21,527 nt of DNA from Roseburia sp. (GTDB lineage: Bacteria; Bacillota_A; Clostridia; Lachnospirales; Lachnospiraceae). The notes under the pieces are model-generated. The model did not search any database. It saw only the letters and a list, made by a program, of their open reading frames with translations, and was not told where the DNA came from. Every line of letters starts with the position of its first letter. Within the stretch, counting starts at the first letter, position 1. A program made the translations under genes and the position numbers. Shown in pieces: positions 7,993 through 17,125 of this stretch. The stretch is from NCBI GenBank assembly GCA_019411365.1, contig DXQT01000041.1, positions 1 to 21,527 on the forward strand, read 5' to 3'.

Positions 7993-8886
7993 TTACTGCT
8001 TGATCTGCACATCAATCTGCTGATACGGAATCGAAATATGATTTTCATCCAGTGCATATTTGATATTTTCCATCAACCGCCACTTCGTATCCCAGTAATC
8101 TGCTGTTTTGACCCAGATCCGGATACCAAGGTCCACCGAAGATGCACCAAGATTATCTACGAACACCACAACGTCCTCTTCCGGCAGTCTTGCCGGATCA
8201 TTTCTGCCGATCTCATATAAAATATTTTTTGCAGTACGGATATCTGCTTCATAACCAATACCTACCACAATGTCCACCCGCCGTTTATCCATATGCGATA
8301 CATTGACCAGGCTGCTGTTGGACAGATTACCGTTTGGAATCACGATCATTTTATTGTCTACGGTCTTTAACTTGGTATAGAAAACAGAAATCTCGTATAC
8401 CGTTCCTTCATTTGAGCCCTCAATGATATAATCTCCTACCACAAAAGGTTTCAGCAAAAGGATCAGCACTCCGCCTGCAAAGTTGGAGAGACTTCCCTGC
8501 AGTGCAAGACCAACCGCCACACCACAGGAACCGAGCACTGCCACCGCTGAGGTAGTTGCTATCCCAAACAGACTTAAGATTGTCAGGATCAGGATAAAAT
8601 ACAGTGCATATTTTACGACTGCAGACAGGAACTGTATCACTCCGACATCTGCATTTCTGCGTTCCATCGTTTTTCTTACGATCTTAACGATCAGACCGAT
8701 CAGTTTAGCTCCCACTGCATATACGATGACCGCAATGACAACCTGCAGTGCAAAATTCAAAAGATCCGGAACAAGGTTTTGAAAATAAGTGCGGAGAATC
8801 CCGGGATTTTTTGCAACCTCCTGAAGATTTTCCTGCGCTTCGGCAATGGCTTCCACTGCCTCTGTTGTATCAACTGTCAGCAACAT
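7993..8886 (-). CDS. mscS: Small-conductance mechanosensitive channel, MscS family
   Basis: A 297-residue membrane protein that opens under membrane tension to release solutes. Three membrane helices are visible at about 43-68, 86-108 and 112-147; the third is the Gly/Ala-rich pore helix (VAVLGSCGVAVGLALQGSL, then FAGGVLILLLKPF), which is the family signature. The C-terminal half (150-297) is the cytoplasmic beta domain and vestibule, with GDYI and VIPNGNLSNSSLVN. A GAGGG site precedes the ATG. The gene starts 17 bases after serA stops, so it is probably the last gene of the amino-acid operon, although its job is unrelated. Confidence 0.95.
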   Translation of the reverse strand: MLLTVDTTEAVEAIAEAQENLQEVAKNPGILRTYFQNLVPDLLNFALQVVIAVIVYAVGAKLIGLIVKIVRKTMERRNADVGVIQFLSAVVKYALYFILILTILSLFGIATTSAVAVLGSCGVAVGLALQGSLSNFAGGVLILLLKPFVVGDYIIEGSNEGTVYEISVFYTKLKTVDNKMIVIPNGNLSNSSLVNVSHMDKRRVDIVVGIGYEADIRTAKNILYEIGRNDPARLPEEDVVVFVDNLGASSVDLGIRIWVKTADYWDTKWRLMENIKYALDENHISIPYQQIDVQIKQ

Positions 8887-8903
8887 TTTTCTGCCCTCAT
8901 TTT

Positions 8904-10067
8904 TTATTTTACTTTACGGACTTTTAAGACGCCCTCAATGTTCTCTAACTTCTGAATGACTTCATCTGTTACAGGAGAATCCACATCGATCAATACATAT
9001 GCATAATCACCTTTGGATTTGTTTGTCATTCCTGCAATGTTCATTCCGGCATCTCCCAATGTTGTGGAGTACTGACTGATCATACCACTGACATTTCGAT
9101 GCAGGATACCGATTCTTCCTGCGGTAGTACATGCGCCCATAGAACAATCCGGGAAGTTCACAGAATGGACAATGTTACCATTCTCCATATAATCACGGAT
9201 CTCTCTGACTGCCATGATCGCACAGTTATCCTCTGACTCTGCGGTAGATGCTCCAAGATGTGGTGTCACGATACATCCCTTTGCTCCGACTGTGGTTGGA
9301 TTTGGGAAATCAGATACATATTTTTTGATTTTTCCGGCAGCTAAAGCTTCCACCATAGCTTCTTCATCCACAAGAAGGTCTCTGGCAAAATTTAAAACAA
9401 TTGCATTTGGTTTCATCATGGCAATTGCTTCTGCATTGACCATCTTCTTTGTAGAATCCAAAAGTGGAACATGAATCGTAATGTAATCACACTCTCGGTA
9501 AATATCTTCCACATTGCTGATATGTTTGACACTTCTGGAAAGATTCCATGCTGCACTGACGGAAATGTATGGATCATATCCATATACATCCATACCCATA
9601 TGGATGGCTGCGTTGGCAACTAACACACCGATAGCACCAAGTCCGATGACGCCGAGTTTCTTACCTGAAATCTCAGTTCCTGCAAAGTTCTTTTTCTGTT
9701 TTTCTGCTGTTTTTGCAATGTTCTCATCATTCTGATTTGCAAGGCACCAGTCGATACCACCTACAATATCACGGGATGCATAAAGCATTCCTGCAAAAAC
9801 AAGTTCTTTTACACCGTTTGCATTTGCCCCCGGAGTATTGAATACAACGATTCCTTTTTCTGCACATTTATCAAGAGGAATGTTGTTGACACCAGCTCCT
9901 GCCCTTGCTACTGCAAGCAGGCAATCCGGAAGTTCAAGATCATGCATGGCAGCACTTCTTACGAGTGCTGCGTCTGCCTGACCTAAGTCCTCTACTTTTT
10001 CATAGTCGTTTGAGAAAAGATCTAATCCTACGGATGCAATTGGATTTAAGCAATTATATTTGAACAT
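8904..10067 (-). CDS. serA: D-3-phosphoglycerate dehydrogenase with ACT domain
   Basis: A 387-residue NAD-dependent enzyme for the first step of serine synthesis, 3-phosphoglycerate to 3-phosphohydroxypyruvate. The Rossmann motif GLGAIG is at 142-147, the substrate-binding loop RAGAGVNN at 55-62, Arg229 in NFARD and His270 in TPHLGAST. Residues about 316-387 are an ACT domain, usually the serine-sensing feedback site. Odd point: the segment that normally reads DVFxxEP, supplying the catalytic Glu, is DFPNP here (253-257). The start overlaps the serC stop as TAATG and has AGGAGG ten bases upstream inside serC. The pairing with serC supports the pathway assignment. Confidence 0.93.
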   Translation of the reverse strand: MFKYNCLNPIASVGLDLFSNDYEKVEDLGQADAALVRSAAMHDLELPDCLLAVARAGAGVNNIPLDKCAEKGIVVFNTPGANANGVKELVFAGMLYASRDIVGGIDWCLANQNDENIAKTAEKQKKNFAGTEISGKKLGVIGLGAIGVLVANAAIHMGMDVYGYDPYISVSAAWNLSRSVKHISNVEDIYRECDYITIHVPLLDSTKKMVNAEAIAMMKPNAIVLNFARDLLVDEEAMVEALAAGKIKKYVSDFPNPTTVGAKGCIVTPHLGASTAESEDNCAIMAVREIRDYMENGNIVHSVNFPDCSMGACTTAGRIGILHRNVSGMISQYSTTLGDAGMNIAGMTNKSKGDYAYVLIDVDSPVTDEVIQKLENIEGVLKVRKVK

Positions 10068-11149
10068 TATGCATTTTCCTCCTCAAACTTCTTCATGAAT
10101 TCTACTAATTTTTCAACGCCCGCTTTCGGCATTGCATTGTAAATGGATGCTCTCATACCACCTACGGTACGATGTCCTTTTAAGTTTACAAATCCGGCTA
10201 CTGCTGCCTCTTTTACAAACTTGGCATCTAATTCTTCATTGCCGGTCACAAATGGAACATTCATAAGGGAACGGTCTTCTTTTCTTACGGTTCCCTTGAA
10301 CAGTCTGCTCTGGTCTAAAAAATCATATAAGATTTTTGCTTTCTCTTCATTGCGCTCTTTCATCACAGAAAGCCCGCCCATCTTCTTTAACCATTTGAAC
10401 ACTTTGCCGCAGATATAAATATTGTAGCAAGGTGGTGTATTGTAAAGGGAATCATTATCTGCCTGTGTTTTCCACTTTAACATGGTTGGGGTTCCCGGAA
10501 GGACATCATCGGTAATTAAATCCTCACGGATGATTGCGATCACAACTCCGGCAGGACCGATATTCTTCTGAACGCCGCCATATACAACTCCGTAATTTGT
10601 GACATCCATCGGTTCAGACAAAAAGCAGGAGGATACATCGGATACTAAAATCCTGCCTTTTGTGTTTGGAAGTTTTTTGTATTTTGTTCCATAAATTGTA
10701 TTGTTTTCACAGATGTATACATAATCCATATCATCTGTGATCGGAAGATCAGAACAATCCGGGATATAAGAGAATGTCTCATCTGCAGAAGAAGCAAGTT
10801 CAACTGCCTCTCCGTAGATTTTTGCTTCCTGGAATGCTTTCTTTGCCCACTGACCAGTTAAGATATATCCGGCCTTGCGGTTTTTCATCAGGTTCATAGG
10901 AACCTCTGCAAAGAACTGTGAAGCTCCGCCCTGTAAAAACAGTACCTTGTAATTGTCCGGGATATTTAACAGATCTCTTAAATCCTGCTCTGCCTCTTTG
11001 ATGATGTTATCATACACTTTGGAACGATGGCTCATCTCCATAACAGACATTCCACTGCCCTGATAGTCCAACATCTCATCTGCTGCTTCCTTCAATACTT
11101 CCTCTGGCAGAACGGCTGGTCCTGCGGAAAAATTGTAAACTCTGCTCAT
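10067..11149 (-). CDS. serC: Phosphoserine aminotransferase
   Basis: A 360-residue PLP enzyme converting 3-phosphohydroxypyruvate and glutamate to phosphoserine. It opens MSRVYNFSAGPAVLP as is typical, has FLQGGASQFF (71-80), Asp171 in VSDVSS and the PLP lysine K195 in GGVQKNIGPAG. I place the start at the ATG at 11149: AGGAGG (11160-11165) is 10 bases away, against only 4 bases for an ATG two codons earlier at 11155, and the family normally begins at MSRVYNFSAGP. The upstream ATG overlaps the ilvB stop (TAATG), so re-initiation there is still possible. It is followed directly by serA with a one-base overlap. Confidence 0.95.
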   Translation of the reverse strand: MSRVYNFSAGPAVLPEEVLKEAADEMLDYQGSGMSVMEMSHRSKVYDNIIKEAEQDLRDLLNIPDNYKVLFLQGGASQFFAEVPMNLMKNRKAGYILTGQWAKKAFQEAKIYGEAVELASSADETFSYIPDCSDLPITDDMDYVYICENNTIYGTKYKKLPNTKGRILVSDVSSCFLSEPMDVTNYGVVYGGVQKNIGPAGVVIAIIREDLITDDVLPGTPTMLKWKTQADNDSLYNTPPCYNIYICGKVFKWLKKMGGLSVMKERNEEKAKILYDFLDQSRLFKGTVRKEDRSLMNVPFVTGNEELDAKFVKEAAVAGFVNLKGHRTVGGMRASIYNAMPKAGVEKLVEFMKKFEEENA

Positions 11150-11154
11150 AATCA

Positions 11155-12843
11155 TTACTCCTCCTGTTTCTTTTTCAAGTCATCCCCGGTAAAAGCAGAA
11201 CTGATTGCTTCACCCGGAGCAACCATCGGCCATACCTTGTCATCACTATTTATGATACAGTCTATTACAACCGGGGTATCAGATGCAAGTGCTTTCTTCA
11301 GAGCTTTGTTAAACTCTTCACGATTCGTTGCCCGATAGCCCGTTGCACCCATGGCTTCCGCCAATTTCACATAATCTACACCGTCATCTAAAACGGTTGC
11401 AGAATAACGTTTCTCATAAAACAAATCCTGCCACTGTCTGACCATTCCAAGTACATGGTTATTAATGATCACTTCGATGAGTGGTAATTTTTGTCTCACT
11501 GCAGTTGCAATTTCATTCATATTCATACGGAAACATCCGTCTCCGGCAATATTAATGACCTGTTTATCCGGGCATCCGATCTGTGCACCGATCGCAGCAC
11601 CAAGACCATACCCCATTGTTCCAAGACCACCGGATGTCAGAAGTGTTCTCGGTTTTTTGTATTTGTAATACTGTGCCGCCCACATCTGATGCTGTCCTAC
11701 TTCCGTCACAATGATGGCATCCCCGTTTGTCTCTTTATAGATATCCTCAATGACATAAGGACCTGATAATCCGGTTTTTGGATAAGTCAGTGGATACTTT
11801 ACTTTGTAATCCATGATATGTGTGATCCATTCCGTATGGTTCATCTGTGTCAGCCGCTCATTCACACGAAGCAGGATCTCTTTGATATCACCGATCACAG
11901 ATGCATCTGTCTGGATATTTTTATTAATTTCCGCAGGATCCACATCAAACTGTAAAATATCTGCCTGACTTGCAAATTTCTTTGCATTGCCGAGTACACG
12001 GTCTGAAAATCTTACGCCGACAGCAATTAAAAGATCACACTCACTGACACCGAGATTGGATGCTTTTGTTCCATGCATTCCAAGCATTCCGGTATAAAGA
12101 TCATCCTCTCCGTCAAAAGCTCCTTTTCCCATGAGGGAATCACAGACAGGCGCATCTACCATTTTGACAAATTTCTTTAATTCCTCACTGGCGCCGGAGA
12201 TCACGGCTCCACCACCGACAAATATGTATGGTTTCTTTGCCTTCTGGATCATCTTGACCGCTTTGCTTAAGTCTTCCTCTGTGATCGTCTGTGAAATTCC
12301 TGCGATCACTTCCGGCTCTTTTGCCTTGTATTCCGTCTTTGCTGCCGTGATATCTTTCGGGATATCCACAAGAACCGGACCCGGTCTTCCGGTCTGCGCA
12401 ATTTTAAACGCACGGCGGATCGTGTCTGCCAGTTTATGAATATCCTTTACAATAAAGTTATGTTTTGTGATCGGCATTGTGATTCCCGCAATGTCGATCT
12501 CCTGAAAACTGTCTTTTCCAAGTAATGGAACATTTACATTGCAGGTGATCGCCACCACTGGAACAGAATCCATATATGCGGTTGCGATTCCGGTGACAAG
12601 GTTCGTTGCCCCCGGTCCGCTTGTTGCAAAACAGACACCTACTTTTCCCGTACTTCTCGCATAACCGTCCGCTGCATGGGACGCACCCTGCTCATGGGAA
12701 GTTAAAACATGTCTGATCTCATTCTGATGTTTATATAATTCATCATATACATTTAAGATAGCGCCGCCCGGATATCCGAATACAGTATCAACCTTCTGTT
12801 CTTTCAGACATTCGATCACGATCTGCGCACCTGTTAACTGCAT
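11155..12843 (-). CDS. ilvB: Acetolactate synthase, large (catalytic) subunit
   Basis: A 562-residue ThDP/FAD enzyme that condenses two pyruvates to acetolactate, or pyruvate with 2-oxobutyrate, in valine and isoleucine synthesis. Catalytic Glu51 lies in TSHEQGASHAADGYA; the ThDP-Mg motif runs from GDG (434-436) to NN (461-462). The FAD region includes DSFQEIDIAGITMPITKHN (111-129), typical of anabolic AHAS rather than the catabolic ALS. No small regulatory subunit gene (ilvN/ilvH) is in the window. It lies 85 bases behind ilvD and overlaps the serC start region, so it is in the leuB-ilvD-ilvB-serC-serA operon. Confidence 0.96.
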   Translation of the reverse strand: MQLTGAQIVIECLKEQKVDTVFGYPGGAILNVYDELYKHQNEIRHVLTSHEQGASHAADGYARSTGKVGVCFATSGPGATNLVTGIATAYMDSVPVVAITCNVNVPLLGKDSFQEIDIAGITMPITKHNFIVKDIHKLADTIRRAFKIAQTGRPGPVLVDIPKDITAAKTEYKAKEPEVIAGISQTITEEDLSKAVKMIQKAKKPYIFVGGGAVISGASEELKKFVKMVDAPVCDSLMGKGAFDGEDDLYTGMLGMHGTKASNLGVSECDLLIAVGVRFSDRVLGNAKKFASQADILQFDVDPAEINKNIQTDASVIGDIKEILLRVNERLTQMNHTEWITHIMDYKVKYPLTYPKTGLSGPYVIEDIYKETNGDAIIVTEVGQHQMWAAQYYKYKKPRTLLTSGGLGTMGYGLGAAIGAQIGCPDKQVINIAGDGCFRMNMNEIATAVRQKLPLIEVIINNHVLGMVRQWQDLFYEKRYSATVLDDGVDYVKLAEAMGATGYRATNREEFNKALKKALASDTPVVIDCIINSDDKVWPMVAPGEAISSAFTGDDLKKKQEE

Positions 12844-12928
12844 TCTCTAAATCCCCTTTCGTGTTTCCATATCTAATTGCTTCACCAATGCTTCCAAAAT
12901 CCGGAAAGCACACATGAACCTCTTTTCT

Positions 12929-14605
12929 TTAATCATTCTTTCCCGGAATCTGTAAGATTGCTCCTCGGTTGCCGGATGTTACCATAGATGCGTAACGCGC
13001 AAGGTAGCCGGTGGTAACTTTTGGTTCTCTTGGCTGCCATTTTGCCTTACGTGCCGCCATCTCTTCATCGGACACTGCAATATCCAGGGTCATCTCAGGG
13101 ATATTGATTTTGATGATATCTCCCTCTTCCACAAGAGCGATCGGTCCGCCAACTGCTGCCTCCGGTGACACATGACCGATGGAAGCTCCACGGCTCGCAC
13201 CGGAAAAACGTCCGTCCGTGATGAGTGCCACGGAGGAACCTAATCCCATTCCTGCAATTGCGGAGGTTGGATTTAACATTTCTCTCATGCCCGGTCCGCC
13301 TTTTGGTCCCTCGTAACGGATCACGACAACGTCACCTGCCACGATCTTTCCACCTTTGATCGCAGCAATCGCATCTTCCTCACAGTCAAACACTCTTGCC
13401 GGACCTTCATGCACCATCATCTCATCTACCACTGCGGAACGCTTTACAACGCCTCCATCCGGGGCAAGATTTCCTTTTAATACTGCAAGACCACCTGTCT
13501 TACTGTATGGATTGTCAACCGGACGAATTACCTCCGGGTTCTTATTCACTGCATTTTTAATATTTTCTCCGACTGTTTTTCCGGTAACGGTCATACAGTC
13601 TGTGTTGATCAGTCCAATGTCTGCTAACTCTTTCATAACGGCATAGACACCGCCTGCCTCATTTAAGTCCTCCATATAAGTCGGTCCTGCCGGTGCTAGA
13701 TGACAGAGGTTCGGTGTTTTTTCGCTGATCGGGTTAGCAAAAGATATATCAAAATCAAAACCTACTTCGTGGGCAATCGCAGGAAGATGTAACATACTGT
13801 TTGTAGAACATCCCAATGCCATATCTACGGTCAGGGCATTTAAGATTGCTTCTTTTGTCATAATATCTCTTGGTCGGATATTCTTATTGTACATATCCAT
13901 GACTGCCATTCCTGCATGTTTTGCAAGTTTGATACGCTCTGAATAAACTGCAGGGATGGTTCCATTTCCGCCTAATCCCATACCGAGTGCTTCTGTCAGA
14001 CAGTTCATCGAGTTTGCGGTGTACATTCCTGAACAGGAACCGCAGGTTGGACAAACTTTCTCTTCATACTCTTTTACTTCCTCCTCCGTCATCGTTCCTG
14101 CTGCGTAGGAACCGACTGCCTCAAACATAGAGGAAAGACTTCTCTTTTTGCCGTGCACATGACCTGCAAGCATTGGTCCACCGGATACGAATACAGTCGG
14201 AACATTGATTCTTGCTGCTGCCATCAAAAGTCCCGGAACGTTTTTATCACAGTTTGGAACCATGACAAGTGCATCGAACTGATGTGCGAGTGCCATACAC
14301 TCGGTGGAATCTGCGATCAGATCTCTTGTGACAAGAGAATATTTCATCCCGATATGTCCCATTGCAATTCCATCGCACACTGCGATCGCCGGGAATACAA
14401 CCGGCACACCGCCTGCCTCTGCAACGCCTAATTTCACTGCATTTACGATTTTATCCAGATTCATATGACCCGGTACGATCTCGTTGTAGGAGCTTACGAT
14501 ACCTACCATTGGTTTTTTCATTTCTTCTTCTGTAAAGCCCAGTGCGTTAAAAAGACTTCTGTGTGGAGCCTGCTGCATCCCTGATTTTACATTATCACTC
14601 TTCAT
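12929..14605 (-). CDS. ilvD: Dihydroxy-acid dehydratase
   Basis: A 558-residue Fe-S enzyme that dehydrates 2,3-dihydroxy acids to the 2-oxo acids leading to valine, isoleucine and leucine. Conserved cysteines are seen in AVCDGI (C77), NCDKNVPG (C119) and [16 protein letters not shown] (C185, C188, C191). C-terminal signature [17 protein letters not shown] is present near residue 475. Length matches IlvD rather than the longer phosphogluconate dehydratase Edd, and the operon with leuB and ilvB agrees. ATG at 14605 follows AAAGGA. The cluster type (2Fe-2S or 4Fe-4S) cannot be settled here. Confidence 0.97.
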   Translation of the reverse strand: MKSDNVKSGMQQAPHRSLFNALGFTEEEMKKPMVGIVSSYNEIVPGHMNLDKIVNAVKLGVAEAGGVPVVFPAIAVCDGIAMGHIGMKYSLVTRDLIADSTECMALAHQFDALVMVPNCDKNVPGLLMAAARINVPTVFVSGGPMLAGHVHGKKRSLSSMFEAVGSYAAGTMTEEEVKEYEEKVCPTCGSCSGMYTANSMNCLTEALGMGLGGNGTIPAVYSERIKLAKHAGMAVMDMYNKNIRPRDIMTKEAILNALTVDMALGCSTNSMLHLPAIAHEVGFDFDISFANPISEKTPNLCHLAPAGPTYMEDLNEAGGVYAVMKELADIGLINTDCMTVTGKTVGENIKNAVNKNPEVIRPVDNPYSKTGGLAVLKGNLAPDGGVVKRSAVVDEMMVHEGPARVFDCEEDAIAAIKGGKIVAGDVVVIRYEGPKGGPGMREMLNPTSAIAGMGLGSSVALITDGRFSGASRGASIGHVSPEAAVGGPIALVEEGDIIKINIPEMTLDIAVSDEEMAARKAKWQPREPKVTTGYLARYASMVTSGNRGAILQIPGKND

Positions 14606-14624
14606 ATTCTATCATTCCTTTCCC

Positions 14625-14668
14625 TCACCTGAAATTATCATTCAGCCCGGATATTCCTCCTCAGGTGA
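14625..14668 (-). repeat. 8-bp inverted repeat in the leuB-ilvD gap
   Basis: TCACCTGA (14625-14632) and TCAGGTGA (14661-14668) can pair around a 28-base loop that holds an AGGAGG-like sequence. It has no U-run. It may be an mRNA processing or translation control structure, or chance. Confidence 0.3.
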
Positions 14669-14688
14669 TACCATTCCATCTTTCTGTA

Positions 14689-15789
14689 TTAAATACGCTC
14701 ACAGATCAGATCGCCCATCTGTGATGTGCCAACCTGTGTTACATATGCTTTCTTTGCATCTTCCTGCGGCATAATGTCGATCGTGCGGTAACCGTCTTTT
14801 AACACCTGTTTGACGGCTGCTTCTATCGCATCTGCCTCTTTATCAAGATCAAACGTATAGCGGAGCATCATCGCTGCGCTTAAAATCGTTGCGATTGGAT
14901 TGGCAATTCCTTTTCCTGCGATATCCGGTGCAGAACCGCCGCTTGGCTCATACAGACCAAATTTGGTATCGTTCAGACTTGCGGAGGATAACATTCCGAT
15001 AGAGCCTGTCACCATACTTGCCTCGTCTGATAAAATATCTCCAAACATATTCTCTGTTAAAATGACATCAAACTGTTTTGGATCTTTGACAAGCTGCATT
15101 GCGCAGTTGTCTACGAGCATATGCTCATAAGTAACTTCCGGATAATCCTTTGCGACTTCTTCCACTACTTTTCTCCATAATCTGGAGGAATCTAAAACAT
15201 TTGCCTTATCTACGCTTGTCACTTTTTTTCTCCGCTTCATGGCGATATCAAATCCGCGCTTTGCGATTCTTCTGATCTCGTTTTCATTGTAAGTAAGCGT
15301 ATCGGTAGCAGTCATCACACCGTCAACCATCTCCGTCTTTCTCGCCCCAAAATAAAGACCTCCGGTCAGCTCGCGCATGATCATCATATCAAATCCATCT
15401 CCGATAATATCGTCACGGAGCGGACATGCTTCTTTCAATTCTTCATATAAATAAGCAGGTCTTAAATTTGCAAATAAATTCAAAGACTTTCTCAATTTTA
15501 GCAGTCCTGCTTCCGGTCTTAATTCCGGAGCCAGTTTGTACCATGGGGAAGTCTGTGTGTTTCCACCGATCGATCCCATCAGAACCGCATCCGATGCCTT
15601 TGCAGCTGCAATTGCCTCATCGGTAAGCGGCACGCCTGTCGCATCGATCGAACATCCTCCCATCAGAATATCTTGATACGTAAACGAATGTCCGTATTTC
15701 TCCCCTGCTTTATCTAAAACTTTTTTCGCCTCTGCCACGATCTCCGGTCCGATTCCATCGCCTGAGATCACACCAATATGACACTCCAT
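14689..15789 (-). CDS. leuB: 3-isopropylmalate dehydrogenase
   Basis: A 366-residue NAD-dependent enzyme that oxidises and decarboxylates 3-isopropylmalate in leucine synthesis. It starts [18 protein letters not shown] (nucleotide-site loop), has [10 protein letters not shown] (about residues 137-146) and the family signature [20 protein letters not shown]. Length is standard. An in-frame TTG two codons earlier (15795) is rejected as start: AGAGGG (15797-15802) is 7 bases from the ATG but only one from the TTG. It is the first gene of the branched-chain/serine operon and has a promoter about 105-135 bases upstream. leuC and leuD are not in the window. Confidence 0.96.
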   Translation of the reverse strand: MECHIGVISGDGIGPEIVAEAKKVLDKAGEKYGHSFTYQDILMGGCSIDATGVPLTDEAIAAAKASDAVLMGSIGGNTQTSPWYKLAPELRPEAGLLKLRKSLNLFANLRPAYLYEELKEACPLRDDIIGDGFDMMIMRELTGGLYFGARKTEMVDGVMTATDTLTYNENEIRRIAKRGFDIAMKRRKKVTSVDKANVLDSSRLWRKVVEEVAKDYPEVTYEHMLVDNCAMQLVKDPKQFDVILTENMFGDILSDEASMVTGSIGMLSSASLNDTKFGLYEPSGGSAPDIAGKGIANPIATILSAAMMLRYTFDLDKEADAIEAAVKQVLKDGYRTIDIMPQEDAKKAYVTQVGTSQMGDLICERI

Positions 15790-15894
15790 ATCCAATCCCT
15801 CTTTTCTTTCATCTCACAGCCTGCCTGTGCACCTCAGTGAATCCATATCTTTTTCACTTTAGCACAGTAATTACCGACAGTATTTATAAAGACT

Positions 15895-15923
15895 ATAATA
15901 TAGTATCTTTGGAAACATTTCAA
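15895..15923 (-). promoter_or_regulatory. Promoter of the leuB-ilvD-ilvB-serC-serA operon
   Basis: TTGAAA (15918-15923), 17-base spacer, TATTAT (15895-15900) on the minus strand: 5/6 in each box. Leader about 100 nt. No T-box antiterminator sequence is present. Confidence 0.6.
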
Positions 15924-15947
15924 CTATCATTGCTATTTTTCTTTTTC

Positions 15948-15967
15948 ATAATAGTTATAACTGTTAC
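15948..15967. promoter_or_regulatory. Imperfect 20-bp palindrome upstream of the leuB promoter
   Basis: A perfect 10-bp core AGTTATAACT (15953-15962) extends to a 20-bp dyad with four mismatched positions, about 25 bases upstream of the -35 box. The position fits an activator or repressor site; no regulator can be named from the sequence. Confidence 0.35.
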
Positions 15968-15986
15968 CTATAGAAAATATAGCTTA

Positions 15987-16517
15987 TCATTCCTCACATA
16001 CATAATGATAAACACTTTCGTATAATTCTGTGCGCACGCTCTGAAACTCATCCTCTGAAAGCGGTTCCGGTGCTGACATGATCCGCAGGGGGATTTCATG
16101 CCGGTCTTCCCCCATCGGCGGCTGGATATATGGATATTCGTTAAAAGTGAACCCATGCCGCTCATAAAATCCTATTCTTCTTTTTTTCAGGGAATCCTCC
16201 GGCAATTCCACCTCCAAAACAACTTTTCCTGCTTTCTGCCTTGCCAGTTCCTCTAACATTTTTCCGCCGATCCCACTGTTTCTTGCTTTCTCACTGACTG
16301 CAAAATGCTCGATAAAGACAAATTCCGCAAACTCCCAGACTGCTAAAAATGCCAGAAGCCCTCCCTCGTTTCTTACACCGAGCAGCTCATATTTTTCTTC
16401 ATCCAGAAGTTTTTGCTGTCCTTCCTTTTTTCTTCTCTCATCTGCCGGAAAACTCTGTTCCATAATACGATAAACTTCTTCAAAATCACTTCTATCCAGC
16501 TTTTCAAGACAAACCAT
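15987..16517 (-). CDS. GNAT family N-acetyltransferase
   Basis: A 176-residue protein with the GNAT fold. The acetyl-CoA pyrophosphate loop is seen in ARNSGIGGKMLEEL (78-91), preceded by the beta-4 strand FIEHFAVSE, and the later strand plus GFYERHGFTF (116-125) is the typical motif B. The start MVCLEKLDRSDFEEVY is usual for the family. The acetylated substrate cannot be told. It lies between yajC and leuB, with a strong hairpin but no clear terminator upstream, so it may be read from the yajC transcript. Confidence 0.88.
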   Translation of the reverse strand: MVCLEKLDRSDFEEVYRIMEQSFPADERRKKEGQQKLLDEEKYELLGVRNEGGLLAFLAVWEFAEFVFIEHFAVSEKARNSGIGGKMLEELARQKAGKVVLEVELPEDSLKKRRIGFYERHGFTFNEYPYIQPPMGEDRHEIPLRIMSAPEPLSEDEFQSVRTELYESVYHYVCEE

Positions 16518-16612
16518 TTTCTTTCCCTTTCATCATCATATTTTGATCCGGATCATGCGTGAAACAGCAGCTCCATAAGCAGCCCGCTTCCCTGATGCTC
16601 TTTCAGATACAG

Positions 16613-16642
16613 ATAAGACGCCGGCAACTGCCGACGTCTTAT
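16613..16642. terminator. Strong hairpin between yajC and the acetyltransferase, without U-run
   Basis: ATAAGACG (16613-16620) pairs with CGTCTTAT (16635-16642), and inside it CGGC pairs with GCCG around a 4-base loop with one C-A mismatch between the two stems. It is 20 bases after yajC. Neither strand has a run of T after it, so termination may be weak; it could protect the 3' end of the yajC mRNA. Confidence 0.4.
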
Positions 16643-16662
16643 GATAAAGCACTCTATTTACA

Positions 16663-16977
16663 TTATGCTTCTTCCGGTTTTTCAACTGCTGCAATTGCAG
16701 ATTTCTGCATTGGGATACGGCAGTTCTTGTTGCTTCCAAACTCAACAATGACTGTATCGTCTGTGATATCAATAACTGTACCGTAGAAGCCACTTGTTGT
16801 CAAAACAGTATCTCCTGTTGCAAGTTCCGATAACATTGCATTTTTCTTCTGAGTCTCTTTCTTCTGTGGACGGATCATGAAGAAATACATAAATGCAAAT
16901 AAAATAACTAACCAAAGGATCATTCCACCCATTCCTGCTGCGGATGATGCTCCTGATGATGCCAAGATTGATAACAT
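16663..16977 (-). CDS. yajC: Preprotein translocase accessory subunit YajC
   Basis: A 104-residue small membrane protein, partner of SecDF at the Sec translocon. One membrane helix lies at about 17-35, ending FMIRPQKKETQKK, the family signature, followed by a short cytoplasmic beta domain (ELATGDTVLTTSGFYGTV, 51-68). ATG at 16977 has AGGAGG upstream. It follows tgt, the classical tgt-yajC neighbourhood; secD/secF are not in the window. It has a good promoter of its own in the gap after tgt. Confidence 0.95.
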   Translation of the reverse strand: MLSILASSGASSAAGMGGMILWLVILFAFMYFFMIRPQKKETQKKNAMLSELATGDTVLTTSGFYGTVIDITDDTVIVEFGSNKNCRIPMQKSAIAAVEKPEEA

Positions 16978-17044
16978 CTTTCTTCCTCCTAAAAACTTAT
17001 TGCTCTCTAATATCGTATTTTGATATTTTTAGAAACTATAAAAC

Positions 17045-17073
17045 ATTGTACACAAAACCTTGCGTTTCGGCAA
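17045..17073 (-). promoter_or_regulatory. Candidate promoter of yajC
   Basis: TTGCCG (17068-17073), 17-base spacer, TACAAT (17045-17050) on the minus strand; leader about 60 nt. Confidence 0.5.
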
Positions 17074-17125
17074 GCTTTTCCAATTAATTTTATAAAATAT
17101 TTAGTCTTAGACAATATCTGTCCTT

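Noticed and set aside
15790..15986. Possible T-box or classical attenuator before leuB
   Set aside because: No T-box sequence, no terminator hairpin with U-run, and no run of leucine codons.
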